DNA of 64,000 nt from Cyclobacterium sp. (GCF_014762705.1 NZ_JABURL010000027.1:62001-126000), one strand, 5' to 3'. Positions 1 to 9,896 are shown, counted from the stretch's first letter. Notes: generated from the letters alone by a model not told the origin. Numbers and translations: made by a program.

Positions 1-54
1 TGGAAATCAAACCTTTTCTATTGGTTTGCGATTAATCAGAGTAACATAAAAACA

Positions 55-1299
55 ATGCGTAAAGTGGGGGGCTCCATATTCATTATTATTCTAATGGCTG
101 TACTGTTTTTCCTGAACTGGTATGTATACCAGGCTGTGAAAACGGTATTGCCACACAGTATTCTGGCCACAGGTAAAATGATCTATTGGTTAGTTGCCAG
201 TGGCGTCAGCCTTTGGATAGGTTTTACTTTTTTCACCATCATGCAGGAGGGTAAAATCTCCACCATGTCCCAAAAATCCCTAAACCTTTTTCTTACCATT
301 TCCGTGACGCAGTTTACCGTTATTCTCTTTCTTTTTGGAGAAGACATATACCGTTCACTGAGTTCTTTGTTCGGTTATATGACATCCTCCGAACCTGGCA
401 GCAGTGCAGTCCTCCCCTCCCGGAGGAAGTTTGTGAGTCAATTGGCTTTTTCTATAGCAGCCATTCCTTTCACAGGATTTGTCTATGGCATATTCAAAGG
501 AAAATATGATTTTAGAACGATCCGGAAAACAGTCTTCTTTAAAGATCTACCGGAGGCATTCGATGGATTCACCATCACCCAATTGTCAGATATTCATGCC
601 GGTAGTTTTACTGATTTTGATGCTGTAAAAAGAGGGGCTGACCTGGCCGCAGCTCAAAACTCAGATCTGTTTGTGTTCACAGGAGATCTGGTAAACCACA
701 AAGCAGATGAAATTGATCCTATGATTGCATCTTTTGCCCAGATAAAGGCCCCTTTTGGGCAATTTTCCATTTTGGGCAATCATGATTATGGTGATTACAC
801 TTCCTGGCCAAGCCCTAAAGCCAAACAAGAAAACTTTGATAGGCTTAAAGAAAAACACAAAAAGCTGGGCTATGACCTGCTGTTGGATGAAAGCAGAATT
901 ATCGAAAAGCAAGGGCAAAGAATCAGGTTGTTGGGTGTAGAAAACTGGGGTGTTGGCTTTCATGCCAAAGGAGATCTGGAAAAATCCCTTGAAAATGTAG
1001 ACAAGGATGAATTCAAAATTTTACTTTCACATGACCCTTCCCATTGGGACGAGCAGGTTAAAAATCATTCCAAAAACATCCATTTGACTTTAAGTGGTCA
1101 TACCCACGGGATGCAGTTTGGTATAGAAACCCCTGTTATCCGCTGGTCTCCTGCCCAATACCGGTATCCTAACTGGGCTGGACTGGCCGAAGAGGCAGGC
1201 AAGTTCCTTTATGTCAACAGGGGCTTTGGCTTCCACGCCTTCTCCGGAAGAGTAGGTATCTGGCCGGAAATTACCGTCATTGAACTAAGAAAGGGTTAA
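55..1299 (+). CDS. membrane-anchored metallophosphoesterase (YkuE/YaeI-like)
   Basis: Predicted calcineurin-like phosphoesterase of 414 residues. The first ~150 residues hold three or four hydrophobic helices, so the catalytic domain is membrane tethered. From residue ~176 the five metal/phosphate motifs appear in order: DxH (D179, H181), GD (210-211), GNHD (241-244), SHDP (325-328) and GHTHG (348-352). This order is diagnostic of the family; YkuE-type members act on lipid or phospho-ester substrates at the membrane, but the substrate here is unknown. The ATG at 55 is the only good start. It is separated by ~90 bp from the convergent RND permease gene. Family assignment is firm; substrate is not. 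Confidence 0.9.
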   Translation: MRKVGGSIFIIILMAVLFFLNWYVYQAVKTVLPHSILATGKMIYWLVASGVSLWIGFTFFTIMQEGKISTMSQKSLNLFLTISVTQFTVILFLFGEDIYRSLSSLFGYMTSSEPGSSAVLPSRRKFVSQLAFSIAAIPFTGFVYGIFKGKYDFRTIRKTVFFKDLPEAFDGFTITQLSDIHAGSFTDFDAVKRGADLAAAQNSDLFVFTGDLVNHKADEIDPMIASFAQIKAPFGQFSILGNHDYGDYTSWPSPKAKQENFDRLKEKHKKLGYDLLLDESRIIEKQGQRIRLLGVENWGVGFHAKGDLEKSLENVDKDEFKILLSHDPSHWDEQVKNHSKNIHLTLSGHTHGMQFGIETPVIRWSPAQYRYPNWAGLAEEAGKFLYVNRGFGFHAFSGRVGIWPEITVIELRKG

Positions 1300-1389
1300 A
1301 GACCAATTATTGATTGGGTGTCTTGTCGACATTTACCTTGTTAACCTCATTCAAAATATTCGAAAGAGCTGTAATATGACTCAATCATC

Positions 1390-4300
1390 TCAGACAAGCA
1401 CTTTTTTCTTTACCCAGCCTCTAGCCAAAAACCAATAAGCTAAGGGAACAAAATACAACGCAGTAAAGGTACCAATGGTCAATCCTCCAATGACGGAAAA
1501 CACCAGTGGCCGCTGCAAATCTGCACCCAACCCTGCACTAAAAACCACAGGAAGTAAGGCCAGAATGGTAGTTACTGAGGTCATCACTATGGGTTTCAAC
1601 CTGATCTCTCCTGCCATATAAAGGGCTTTTTCCAGAGCTATATCAAGTCCTTCATTGTCTTCGGAATACCTGCTTCTCAACCTGTTGATGGTGTCGATTT
1701 TCAATATGGCATCGTTGACCATGATCCCCAGCATGACCACCAGTCCTATGGCAGACATCACATTCAGGGAAGTACCTGTGAGCCAAAGCACCAAAAAAGC
1801 CCCACCAATCCCCAGGGGAAGGGTAAGCATTACAATCAGTGGCTGCAGGAAATCTTCAAACTGGGCGGCAAGAATAAAATATAGCAATAGAATAGCTACC
1901 AGCAAAATACCCATCAATTGCCTGATGGTTTCTCTGTCCTGAAAGAACTGACCCGTAAAATCGATGGAAAGATTTTTGCCCAGGGCCCATTTTCTTACCT
2001 GTGTTTCGTATTGGTTCGGATTTGGACTATCCAGTGTCAGGGACTGATAGATTCCCGCTTTGTCTGCTGTCACAAACTTGTAATTTTCATCATAGGAAAA
2101 CCGGATAAACTGATCCAGGGCATAAGGAACATCATCCTCTCCATAAAGAAAATTATTTTTTAACAAGGTCTGAAAATTAACCTGATCATTGAGCAGTAAT
2201 ATGGGTGTAATCTCTCCAAATCGCTTGATATCCGTAATCAGGTAATTGCCAAACAATTGTTCGATCTTATCAATCAATTGTTGCACCTCAATACCATATA
2301 GCGTGAGTTTTTCCAGATTGGTTTGAAAAATCACTGAAGACCCTTTTTGCAAACCGGGGCCTTTAGACCACGAATCAACGGGAAAATCCTCCAGCCAGGG
2401 ATCCATGATACTGGCTGTAACCGGCTTGTTTGCTCCCAGGTCTTTCCACCTGACTTCATAGTAAGGCCTGTCAGAATTAAATAATTGATCAAAGGCATTG
2501 GGTGCATCCCGGAGATCTATACTGGCTAGGGGAAAATTATTCTGTAGCTGCCGGACCAGGTTCGCACTGACCTGTTCCTTCTGTTCCCTGCTGGTAAACA
2601 ACAGGTAAAGATCGGCCTGCTGTATGGCATTTTCTCCCTCAAATAGTAGAAACTGCCTCAGTCCTACATCGCTTTCCGCCAATTGGTATTCTCCCTCCAT
2701 TTGCGTCATTAACTGCTGTATCCTATCCCTGTTTTGACTGGCACTGATGGGTTCATTCCAATCTAAAGCCAACATGACATCAAACTTTTCTATCGGGGGC
2801 AAACCTTCCACTTTGAGTAACCATCCGATGGACAATAATAGCGGAATTAGCAGCAATAAAATGAGCAGGGACCAGCCTCTCTGAGCAAATAACCCTTTGT
2901 AAACCACTTTATATCTCTTTAAAAGCCACAAAAATAAGCGACTGTCCTGTTTTGCCGCCTGCAGTGGTTTGTTTTTAAAGAACAAATGGTAAAGAAGCGG
3001 TAACAAAATAAAGGCCACCATGAGCGATACGGATAAAATAGCGGCCACAGATACTGCCTGGTCATAAAACAAGGCTCCTGCAATACCGCTTAAGAAAACC
3101 AAAGGAACAAATACAGCCAATGTAGTCAAAACGGAACTGATCAGGGCAGACATGACTTCGTTGACACCCGTAACACAGGATTCAAACAGGGAGCTCCCTT
3201 CTTTATTTTTTCTGCTGATATTATCAAGTACGATGATGGCATTGTCAATCAACATCCCCAGGCCCAGGGCCAGCCCACTCAGTGAAATCACATTGATGGA
3301 AATATCAAAAAAGTAAAAAACAGAAAAACTAATGATCAGAGAGGCAGGAAGACTTATCCCAATAATAATGGGAGTCCTATAGTTTCCCATAAATACAAAC
3401 AAAATCCCAAAGGCGAACAAGCCTCCAAAAAGCAGGCTGGTCTGCAAGTTATTGATTCCGGCATTGAGTAGGGTGGATTGATCCTGAGTCAAGTCAAATT
3501 CAACCTGGGGGTAGTCTTTTTCAAACAAGCTTACTGCCTCATACACCAGCGGCATGATCTCATTCATTTTTGCAGCCGCCTGCTTGTGAACCGTCACCAC
3601 CAGGCCTTCCTTTCCCTGGTAAAGATGGAAACCAGTTGGTTTTGCCAGATCATAATTTACATCCGCCACCTTTTCCAGATTTACAGTGTAACCGGAGGGG
3701 CTGCGAACAGGTAGGTTTTTCACATCTTCAGGAGTCTCTATCCTGGTCGCCAGACGCAGGTAATACCGAAACTGTCCGTCCTCCACACTGATTCCGGGCA
3801 ACTCACTGTTACCCGCCTCTATGGCTCTAATAAGGTCTGCCTCCTGCATTCCCAGCCCTGCCAATACCGGCTTGTTTGGCGTGACAACAATTACTCTTTC
3901 CTGTCGGCCATTGATATCCACCAGGGCTACCCCATCCAACTGCTCAAGCCTTTTTTTGATTACATTCTCCGTAAGTAAGGAGACTTCAGCAAAATCCACC
4001 CCATCGGAAGGGACCACCTGCAAGCGGACGATTGGAATGTCATTGGTATTGATCCGAACTACCTGGGGTCTGGGCATGTCTTCCGGCAGACTATTGGTAA
4101 GGCGGTCTATTTTCTCATTAACTGCGATATAGGCCAGTTCCATTTGCGTCTGGTAGTCAAAGGTCAACCGAACATCACCTACTTCAGAACCTGCTTTGCT
4201 CTCCATCTCCTGCAATCCACTCAGTGTTACCATGCCTTCCCTGATGGGACGCAGCACATTTTGTTCTATGGATTCCGGTGAAGTATTGGGATAATTCACC

Positions 4301-4437
4301 TTGATGACGATCTGAGGCACATCAATTGGTGGCAAAAGAGAAACAGGCAGGGAACGAAACAAGATGATGCTGAAAATAAGCAGTGCCAAAAAGGTCATAC
4401 CAACCGCGATGGGTCTGGCAAGTAAAAATCGAACCAT
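1390..4437 (-). CDS. RND efflux transporter permease subunit (AcrB/MdtB type)
   Basis: Inner-membrane proton-driven RND pump of 1015 residues, the normal length. The protein opens with a hydrophobic helix followed by the classical PPIDVPQIVIKVNYPNTSPE periplasmic start, has two periplasmic porter regions and two blocks of transmembrane helices, and carries GLALGLGMLIDNAIIVLDNI (TM4 with the conserved Asp, the second Asp replaced by Asn) and the GIMVNDAILKID repeat in TM10. Its start lies 3 bp after the adaptor gene stop, so the two are one operon transcribed leftward. No TolC-like gene follows; the outer channel must be encoded elsewhere. Substrate cannot be read; the single TM4 Asp resembles hydrophobe pumps less than canonical AcrB. 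Confidence 0.93.
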   Translation of the reverse strand: MVRFLLARPIAVGMTFLALLIFSIILFRSLPVSLLPPIDVPQIVIKVNYPNTSPESIEQNVLRPIREGMVTLSGLQEMESKAGSEVGDVRLTFDYQTQMELAYIAVNEKIDRLTNSLPEDMPRPQVVRINTNDIPIVRLQVVPSDGVDFAEVSLLTENVIKKRLEQLDGVALVDINGRQERVIVVTPNKPVLAGLGMQEADLIRAIEAGNSELPGISVEDGQFRYYLRLATRIETPEDVKNLPVRSPSGYTVNLEKVADVNYDLAKPTGFHLYQGKEGLVVTVHKQAAAKMNEIMPLVYEAVSLFEKDYPQVEFDLTQDQSTLLNAGINNLQTSLLFGGLFAFGILFVFMGNYRTPIIIGISLPASLIISFSVFYFFDISINVISLSGLALGLGMLIDNAIIVLDNISRKNKEGSSLFESCVTGVNEVMSALISSVLTTLAVFVPLVFLSGIAGALFYDQAVSVAAILSVSLMVAFILLPLLYHLFFKNKPLQAAKQDSRLFLWLLKRYKVVYKGLFAQRGWSLLILLLLIPLLLSIGWLLKVEGLPPIEKFDVMLALDWNEPISASQNRDRIQQLMTQMEGEYQLAESDVGLRQFLLFEGENAIQQADLYLLFTSREQKEQVSANLVRQLQNNFPLASIDLRDAPNAFDQLFNSDRPYYEVRWKDLGANKPVTASIMDPWLEDFPVDSWSKGPGLQKGSSVIFQTNLEKLTLYGIEVQQLIDKIEQLFGNYLITDIKRFGEITPILLLNDQVNFQTLLKNNFLYGEDDVPYALDQFIRFSYDENYKFVTADKAGIYQSLTLDSPNPNQYETQVRKWALGKNLSIDFTGQFFQDRETIRQLMGILLVAILLLYFILAAQFEDFLQPLIVMLTLPLGIGGAFLVLWLTGTSLNVMSAIGLVVMLGIMVNDAILKIDTINRLRSRYSEDNEGLDIALEKALYMAGEIRLKPIVMTSVTTILALLPVVFSAGLGADLQRPLVFSVIGGLTIGTFTALYFVPLAYWFLARGWVKKKVLV

Positions 4438-4440
4438 ATC

Positions 4441-5514
4441 TTATTCCGTTAAAACCTGTACGGGAGCCTGGTGGGCCAGCTGCACATTGTTGCTGATGAT
4501 TACTTGCTGGCTGGCTACCAATCCATCGAGGATTTCCATCTCCCGGCCATTGTCCTTTCCTACCTCTACATAATTCCAGATGGCTTCATTATTATCTATG
4601 GTGAATACCACCGGTCTGCCAGAACGGTATACCACCGCCTCCTTCGGAACCACCAGACTGTTATTCTGCGGTGCGCGGATCACGGATCTTGCATTCATGC
4701 CCGGAAGCAGGCTTCCTGATTTGTTAAGGGTAAGTGTGACCTGCACCAATCCATTTTCATCCACTTTTGGGTTGATACTTGTAACAGTCCCCATGATGCC
4801 TTCTCCCGTTCCTGAAACCGGGTATACTTCAGCTTTATGCCCTTTGTTCACAAAACCGATATCTGATTCCAGGATTTTTACTTTCATTTCCAGGACATCG
4901 GTGCTGAGAACAAGACAAACCTCATCGCCCGTATTGACCAAACTTCCCTTTTTCAGTTGCAAATCTGCAATGGCCCCACTGATAGGAGCTTTTATTTCTG
5001 TTTTCTCAAGATTACGTTGGGCTTCTCTTACCGCGATCTCGGCAGATAAAAGACCGCTTGATGCCTTCCAGAATTCATCCCTTTCGGCATTCACAAGAGA
5101 ATCCAACAGGGAAGTTTCTACATCTGCTGCTATCCTCCTGCTTTGGTATTCTGCTGTAGCCGACCTCAAATCCACCTGCGCCTTTTCCCAGTCCATCTGA
5201 CTATCCGTCTTGTCCAGACGGGCAATCAACTGCCCTTTCTCCACCCTTTGCCCTTCCTCTACTACCACATCCAGGAGATAGCCGGGCCTTTCCACGATAA
5301 CCATCACCTCATTGGCCGCTTCAATTTTGCCCGTGGCATTGATCAGGTAGTCAAAGGATTTACTTTCTGAATGCCCCACCCTTACAGTAGTGGCCTTAAC
5401 CTCATCCCGGAAGGTTTCCATAGGAACTTCCTGGCTTTCTGCTTCAGGTTCGCTGCAAGAAATCAATTGCCCCATTAAAATTGGGATTGCAAAAATTAAA
5501 GTGATTTTTTTCAT
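4441..5514 (-). CDS. RND efflux periplasmic adaptor subunit (membrane fusion protein)
   Basis: HlyD/AcrA-type adaptor of 357 residues that links the RND pump to an outer-membrane channel. It begins with a lipoprotein signal whose lipobox is LISC (Cys20). Lipoyl half-motifs flank a short alpha hairpin: RPGYLLDVVVEEGQRVEKGQLIARLD and later KAPISGAIADLQLKKGSLVNTGDEVC, then a beta barrel and membrane-proximal domain. It is the promoter-proximal gene of the operon with the permease 3 bp downstream. The 266-bp upstream gap is AT rich and probably holds the promoter, though I see no clean TAnnTTTG there. Confidence 0.92.
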   Translation of the reverse strand: MKKITLIFAIPILMGQLISCSEPEAESQEVPMETFRDEVKATTVRVGHSESKSFDYLINATGKIEAANEVMVIVERPGYLLDVVVEEGQRVEKGQLIARLDKTDSQMDWEKAQVDLRSATAEYQSRRIAADVETSLLDSLVNAERDEFWKASSGLLSAEIAVREAQRNLEKTEIKAPISGAIADLQLKKGSLVNTGDEVCLVLSTDVLEMKVKILESDIGFVNKGHKAEVYPVSGTGEGIMGTVTSINPKVDENGLVQVTLTLNKSGSLLPGMNARSVIRAPQNNSLVVPKEAVVYRSGRPVVFTIDNNEAIWNYVEVGKDNGREMEILDGLVASQQVIISNNVQLAHQAPVQVLTE

Positions 5515-5780
5515 TTCAGGGAAAGGTTTGGACCATTGGTTTTTTTCTGCACAAGGATTTAAGAGTTAAATAACTAAATTATTAAATTATCTGCAAGTGA
5601 TTGCCCTTAAATTTTGTTAAATAAAAAAATTCAAACAAGAATCAATCTTTCTAACCCTTCATCCACAGCCCGCAGTTTACCCTGGAGCAAAGTCCAAAAT
5701 TCTTTATCGGGGTCTGCCTTGATTTACAGCATGTTGAAAATAAGCTATCATGTCCATTGGACAGATAATCCACTGATCTG

Positions 5781-6527
5781 TCATTTGCTTAAACGCCTTA
5801 AATTGTCACAAAGAACTGCTGTAGCAATCGCCACATTCAGTGATTCGGCAGCTCCAAATCCGGGAATGGTCAGCTTTTGGGAGACCAGGTTTTTCAAGTC
5901 CTCCCGAATGCCATGGGATTCATTTCCCATTAACAATATACCCTCCGGAACTCCCTCAAAATCATGAATGGAGATTCCTTCCAGAAAAGCACCATAAACG
6001 GGCACTGAGCAATCCCGGAGTTTTGAATTCAGATCCACATATTCAAAGGCCAGCCTGCTGAATGAACCCATGCTGGCATGCAGTACTTTGGGATTGTAGA
6101 CATCCGCCGTCTCGGGAGAAAGCAAGATTTTCTTGATCCCGTACCAGTCTGCAATCCGTATTATGGTACCCAGGTTGCCCGGATCCCTGATATCATCCAA
6201 AGCGAGGACCAATTCTCCGGGCCGGATTTCCAGGCTTGTGTTGGGCTTGATGCTGGCTACTGCAAGGGCTTGCTCATTACTTGAAAAAATCCCCAGACTT
6301 TTCAATTCTTTCGGACTGCTTTTAATTTTTTCACCTTTAAACCTGTCTATCAAGCCCTGCTGATCAGAAAGGTACTTTTCGGTAAAAAGTAAATGAGTAA
6401 TGGTGAAATCTGAAAGCAGCAATTCCGTTACATTCTTGGCTCCCTCCACAAAAAAAGCCTTTTCTTGTTTACGGAATTTTTTCTGTTGCAAGGATTTAAT
6501 AAACTTAACCGTATTTTTGCTTAGCAT
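5781..6527 (-). CDS. TrmH/SpoU-family RNA 2'-O-methyltransferase
   Basis: SpoU-class SAM-dependent methyltransferase of 248 residues. An N-terminal substrate-binding domain (residues 1-100) precedes the trefoil-knot catalytic domain with motif 1 DPGNLGTIIR (115-124), motif 2 GNESHGI (201-207) and motif 3 around SLNVAIATAV (229-238). The N-terminal LSKNTVKFIKSLQQKKFR pattern is typical of Bacteroidota 23S rRNA/tRNA methyltransferases of the RlmB/TsnR type, so the ATG at 6527 is secure. The divergent tamL start is only 5 bp away, so this gene's promoter must lie inside tamL. The exact modified nucleotide is not predictable. Confidence 0.9.
   Translation of the reverse strand: MLSKNTVKFIKSLQQKKFRKQEKAFFVEGAKNVTELLLSDFTITHLLFTEKYLSDQQGLIDRFKGEKIKSSPKELKSLGIFSSNEQALAVASIKPNTSLEIRPGELVLALDDIRDPGNLGTIIRIADWYGIKKILLSPETADVYNPKVLHASMGSFSRLAFEYVDLNSKLRDCSVPVYGAFLEGISIHDFEGVPEGILLMGNESHGIREDLKNLVSQKLTIPGFGAAESLNVAIATAVLCDNLRRLSK
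6512..6519 (+). promoter_or_regulatory. minus-7 element TATTTTTG for tamL
   Basis: Perfect match to the Bacteroidota TAnnTTTG element, with a TTG at 6486-6488 (23-nt spacer). Transcription would start near 6525, only a few bases before the tamL ATG at 6533. The element lies within the first codons of the divergent methyltransferase gene. Confidence 0.55.
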
Positions 6528-6532
6528 TAGCC

Positions 6533-8962
6533 ATGAGTGTTGAAGTGAAGAATATCAAATATATAAACTTTCTTTTTTTGATCCTGTCGTTGTGGGGCTG
6601 TTCGTTGACCAGAGGGCTAAAACAAGACGAGCTTCTGCTGTATAACATCAATACCGAAGGAATTGAAAAGAGCGATGCGGAAGCACTCAAGAACCTTATC
6701 CAACAAAAGCCCAATACGAGAATTCCTGTTTTTAATCTATCACCAGGGGTATTGGTTTACGATATGGGTACCGCTTTTTATGATAGCACCAAACTTGCCT
6801 CCAGGTTAGAGCAGAAACAACAGGAAGCCCGTGAACTTTCAACCTTGATAAATGAAGGCAATTCTTCGGGAAAAATTGAAAAACGGTACAGAAAACTGGA
6901 AGGCAGTATCAATAACCTGGAGCGAAAATTGGAATACGGGAACTGGTTTATGCGGACTGGCAATGCCAAAGTCATTCTGGACAGTACAAAGCTGGCTTCC
7001 TCCAGACAACAAATGACCGTCTACCTGCAAAATAATGGTTTTTTCGATGCAAAAGTACATACAGAAATTGACACTTCGGGTAAAAAGGCGGAAGTCAGTT
7101 ACTTAATTGAAGAGAATGCCGGTTACAGGATCGATAGCATCTTTACCAAATCTGATGATTCTCAAATTTATAAATTACTCGAAAAACACCAACAGTTCAG
7201 TCTGGTAAAGGAGGGTGATATGTACACGCAGGCTGACCTAACCAATGAAAGGCAAAGGATTGAAGACCTGTTAAAAGACAATGGGTATTATACCTTTTCC
7301 AAATCATTTATCGAGTACAATGTTTTTAAAGACACGCTGGAGAAACAGGTAGTCATAGAACAATTGATCCGAAAAACAAGCCAGGGAAGAAACCATCGCA
7401 TTTACACCATTGATTCCATTGTCTTTACCATTGCCAGTCCAAACGACATCATTCCCGACGAGAAAATTAGCTCTGAATTTGACAATGTGCAGTTCATCAT
7501 GTACCAGGACCGATATGCCGAAAAAATTATCCGCTCCCGCATATTCCAGAAAAAAGGTGATGTCTACAGTAAAAATGCGGTCATAGAAACACAGCGGCAA
7601 TTGGCCAATCTGGATGTTTTCAGGTTTGTAAACATCTCCTTTGATACTTTGGATAATCGCATCCGCACGAAAATATTTACCCGGCCCAACCAAAAATTCC
7701 AAATCACCAATCAGCTTGGTGCCAGCGTCACTGAACAGCTCCCCGGACCCTTTTTCAGCCATTCCCTGCGAAACAGAAACCTTTTTCGTGGGTTGGAAAT
7801 TTTCGAATTTAATTTCAGGGCAGGCCTTGAAGGGGTGGCCTCCGCCACAACCGAAGGAGGGGTGTACAGAAGCCGGGAACTTTCCACTTCTGCTTCCATC
7901 ATTTTCCCGCAATTTTTGGTCCCTTTTAATTTTGGAACGCTTGAAAAATTTGGCCGTTACAACCCCAGAACCAGGACCTTACTGGGGTACAGCTATGTCA
8001 ACCGTCCGGAATATGTGAGAGATGCCCTGAATACCATTTTGGCCTATACCTGGGCCACCAGAAACCTGAGACACCAATTTTCAGTCAACTTACTGGATGC
8101 CAATCTTATCCGTTCCAACCTGGATTCCTTGTTTCAATCCAGACTGGAAGAACTTCAGGCGCAGGGCAACAACCTGATCAACTCTTTCCTTCCATCGTAT
8201 GTCAGCAGTATTTCAGGTCAGGTCATCATCAATTTCAATCAGTACGGACTTTACAGAAAAAACCAGGCTTCCCTATGGCGCTTGTTTGTGGAAAGTGGCG
8301 GCACTACCTTTAATTTCCTAGACCCCGAAAGGCTGGCTGACAGAAACCTGAATTATTTCCAGTTTTTAAAATTCCAATCGGACTTCAGACGATATATTCC
8401 CCTGACCAATAACAGTACCTTTGCCTACAGGCTCAACCTGGGTCTGGCCAAGCCCTATGGTATCAGTGGAGGGGTATTACCCTACGAAAAGTATTTTTTT
8501 GCGGGGGGAAGCACCTCTATCCGTGCCTGGCAACCACGAAGATTGGGACCAGGGAGTTTTACCCCGGAAATCCGGGAGGATGGTACTTTTGACTACAGGT
8601 TTGAACAGCCCGGAGAAATTCTTTTTGAAGCCATGTTTGAATTCAGAAGGAAATTATTTGGGTATTTTGACGGCGCATTCTTTATTGATGCGGGAAATAC
8701 ATGGACATTTGCAGTAGATCCCTCCCGGGAAGGAACCGATTTTAAATTTAACAGATTCTATAAAGAGTTGGCCGTTGGAACGGGTTTAGGGCTCCGCATG
8801 GATTTTGACTTCCTTGTACTGCGCCTGGACATGGGAATCAAGGCTTATGACCCGGCCAGACCAGAAAAGGAGCGATTTATTTTGGACAAAATTTCTTTCA
8901 AACAGCCTTTTGGGGAAAAAGGCCAGCAAGTATTCAATATTGGGATAGGCTATCCCTTCTAA
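6533..8962 (+). CDS. tamL: TamL-type outer-membrane lipoprotein (BamA/TamA family)
   Basis: Omp85-family protein of 809 residues. It starts with a lipoprotein signal (LSLWGC, Cys23), which separates Bacteroidota TamL from proteobacterial TamA. Residues ~30-400 contain POTRA-like units (NNGFFDAKVHTEID, DNGYYTFSKSFIEYN, RQLANLDVFRFVNISFD), with an extra charged helix insert near 85-135. The C-terminal ~400 residues are a beta barrel with the Omp85 lid-loop signature FFAGGSTSIRAWQPRRLGPG and a terminal aromatic (GIGYPF). Known role of the family: insertion or assembly of outer-membrane proteins together with TamB; no tamB is adjacent here. It is divergent from the methyltransferase and followed 22 bp later by hemF. 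Confidence 0.88.
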   Translation: MSVEVKNIKYINFLFLILSLWGCSLTRGLKQDELLLYNINTEGIEKSDAEALKNLIQQKPNTRIPVFNLSPGVLVYDMGTAFYDSTKLASRLEQKQQEARELSTLINEGNSSGKIEKRYRKLEGSINNLERKLEYGNWFMRTGNAKVILDSTKLASSRQQMTVYLQNNGFFDAKVHTEIDTSGKKAEVSYLIEENAGYRIDSIFTKSDDSQIYKLLEKHQQFSLVKEGDMYTQADLTNERQRIEDLLKDNGYYTFSKSFIEYNVFKDTLEKQVVIEQLIRKTSQGRNHRIYTIDSIVFTIASPNDIIPDEKISSEFDNVQFIMYQDRYAEKIIRSRIFQKKGDVYSKNAVIETQRQLANLDVFRFVNISFDTLDNRIRTKIFTRPNQKFQITNQLGASVTEQLPGPFFSHSLRNRNLFRGLEIFEFNFRAGLEGVASATTEGGVYRSRELSTSASIIFPQFLVPFNFGTLEKFGRYNPRTRTLLGYSYVNRPEYVRDALNTILAYTWATRNLRHQFSVNLLDANLIRSNLDSLFQSRLEELQAQGNNLINSFLPSYVSSISGQVIINFNQYGLYRKNQASLWRLFVESGGTTFNFLDPERLADRNLNYFQFLKFQSDFRRYIPLTNNSTFAYRLNLGLAKPYGISGGVLPYEKYFFAGGSTSIRAWQPRRLGPGSFTPEIREDGTFDYRFEQPGEILFEAMFEFRRKLFGYFDGAFFIDAGNTWTFAVDPSREGTDFKFNRFYKELAVGTGLGLRMDFDFLVLRLDMGIKAYDPARPEKERFILDKISFKQPFGEKGQQVFNIGIGYPF
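6556..6563 (-). promoter_or_regulatory. minus-7 element TATATTTG for the trmH-like gene
   Basis: Read on the minus strand this is a perfect TAnnTTTG match inside the first codons of tamL; transcription would start near 6550, about 23 nt before the ATG at 6527. I do not see a good minus-33 TTG at the right distance. Confidence 0.45.
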
Positions 8963-8984
8963 ATTTTATTGTCAGCGATAAGTA

Positions 8985-9896
8985 ATGGAAAAAATCAGTA
9001 AGGAAGCTATTTCGGAAAAATTCAAAAACATACAAAGCCATATTTGCCGTGAGCTGGAAATGGAAGATGGGCAGGGGGAATTTATAGCTGATAATTGGCA
9101 ACGCTCCCAGGGTGGTGGTGGCACAACCCGTGTGATGAAAAACGGCAAAATCATTGCCAAAGGTGGTGTTGCTTTCAGCGCCGTCCATGGTCCAACTCCG
9201 GATAAAATACTGAAAAAACTTAAACTCGACAAATCAGATTTTTTCGCTACCGGAGTATCCATTGTCATTCACCCCATCAGCCCTCTGGTACCCATCATTC
9301 ACATGAATATTCGCTATTTTGAAATGAGTAATGGTACTTATTGGTTTGGAGGCGGAATAGATCTTAGCCCCCATTATATAAATATGGCAGATGCACAGTA
9401 TTTTCACCGGCAGTTAAAAACCCTTTGTGACAGATATCATCCTGATTTTTATCCGAAATTCAAGAAATGGGCAGATGACTACTTTTATCTTCCCCACCGG
9501 GAAGAAACCAGAGGAGTCGGAGGCATTTTTTTTGACAGGCTGACAGCTGGTGATGACATGCCATTCCCAAAATTGCTTTCATTTGTGGAAGAAGTCGGTT
9601 ACCTGTTTCCGAAAATTTACCGTTCTTTAATGAAGCAGCATTCAGGTAAGCCCTATGGAGAAAAAGAGCTTCAATGGCAAGCCTTGAGAAGGGGCAGGTA
9701 TGTGGAATTTAACCTGGTCTGGGATGCAGGTACCAAATTTGGTTTGGACACCAATGGCCGCACCGAAAGCATCCTTATGAGCATGCCTCCACTGGCAAAA
9801 TGGGAATACAACCAAATCCCTGAACCGGGTTCAGCGGAAGCCTCTACCCTGGACCTATTAAAGAAAGACATGGACTGGATTAATGCTGCGGGATGA
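8985..9896 (+). CDS. hemF: oxygen-dependent coproporphyrinogen III oxidase
   Basis: HemF catalyses oxidative decarboxylation of coproporphyrinogen III to protoporphyrinogen IX using O2, in heme biosynthesis in the cytosol. The 303-residue length is normal. Family signatures are visible: GGGGTTRVM near the N terminus, SxVIHPxxPxVPxxHxNxRYFE, WFGGGIDLSPHY, then HREETRGVGGIFFD and RRGRYVEFNLVWDxGTxFGL. The ATG at 8985 follows tamL by 22 bp, and the stop overlaps the next start by four bases (ATGA), suggesting a tamL-hemF-PAP2 transcript. Presence of HemF implies an aerobic lifestyle. Confidence 0.96.
   Translation: MEKISKEAISEKFKNIQSHICRELEMEDGQGEFIADNWQRSQGGGGTTRVMKNGKIIAKGGVAFSAVHGPTPDKILKKLKLDKSDFFATGVSIVIHPISPLVPIIHMNIRYFEMSNGTYWFGGGIDLSPHYINMADAQYFHRQLKTLCDRYHPDFYPKFKKWADDYFYLPHREETRGVGGIFFDRLTAGDDMPFPKLLSFVEEVGYLFPKIYRSLMKQHSGKPYGEKELQWQALRRGRYVEFNLVWDAGTKFGLDTNGRTESILMSMPPLAKWEYNQIPEPGSAEASTLDLLKKDMDWINAAG

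Noticed and set aside
1300-1320. Short inverted repeat CCAAT/ATTGG as a terminator after the phosphoesterase gene
   Set aside because: Five-base stem and no T-tract; not convincing.
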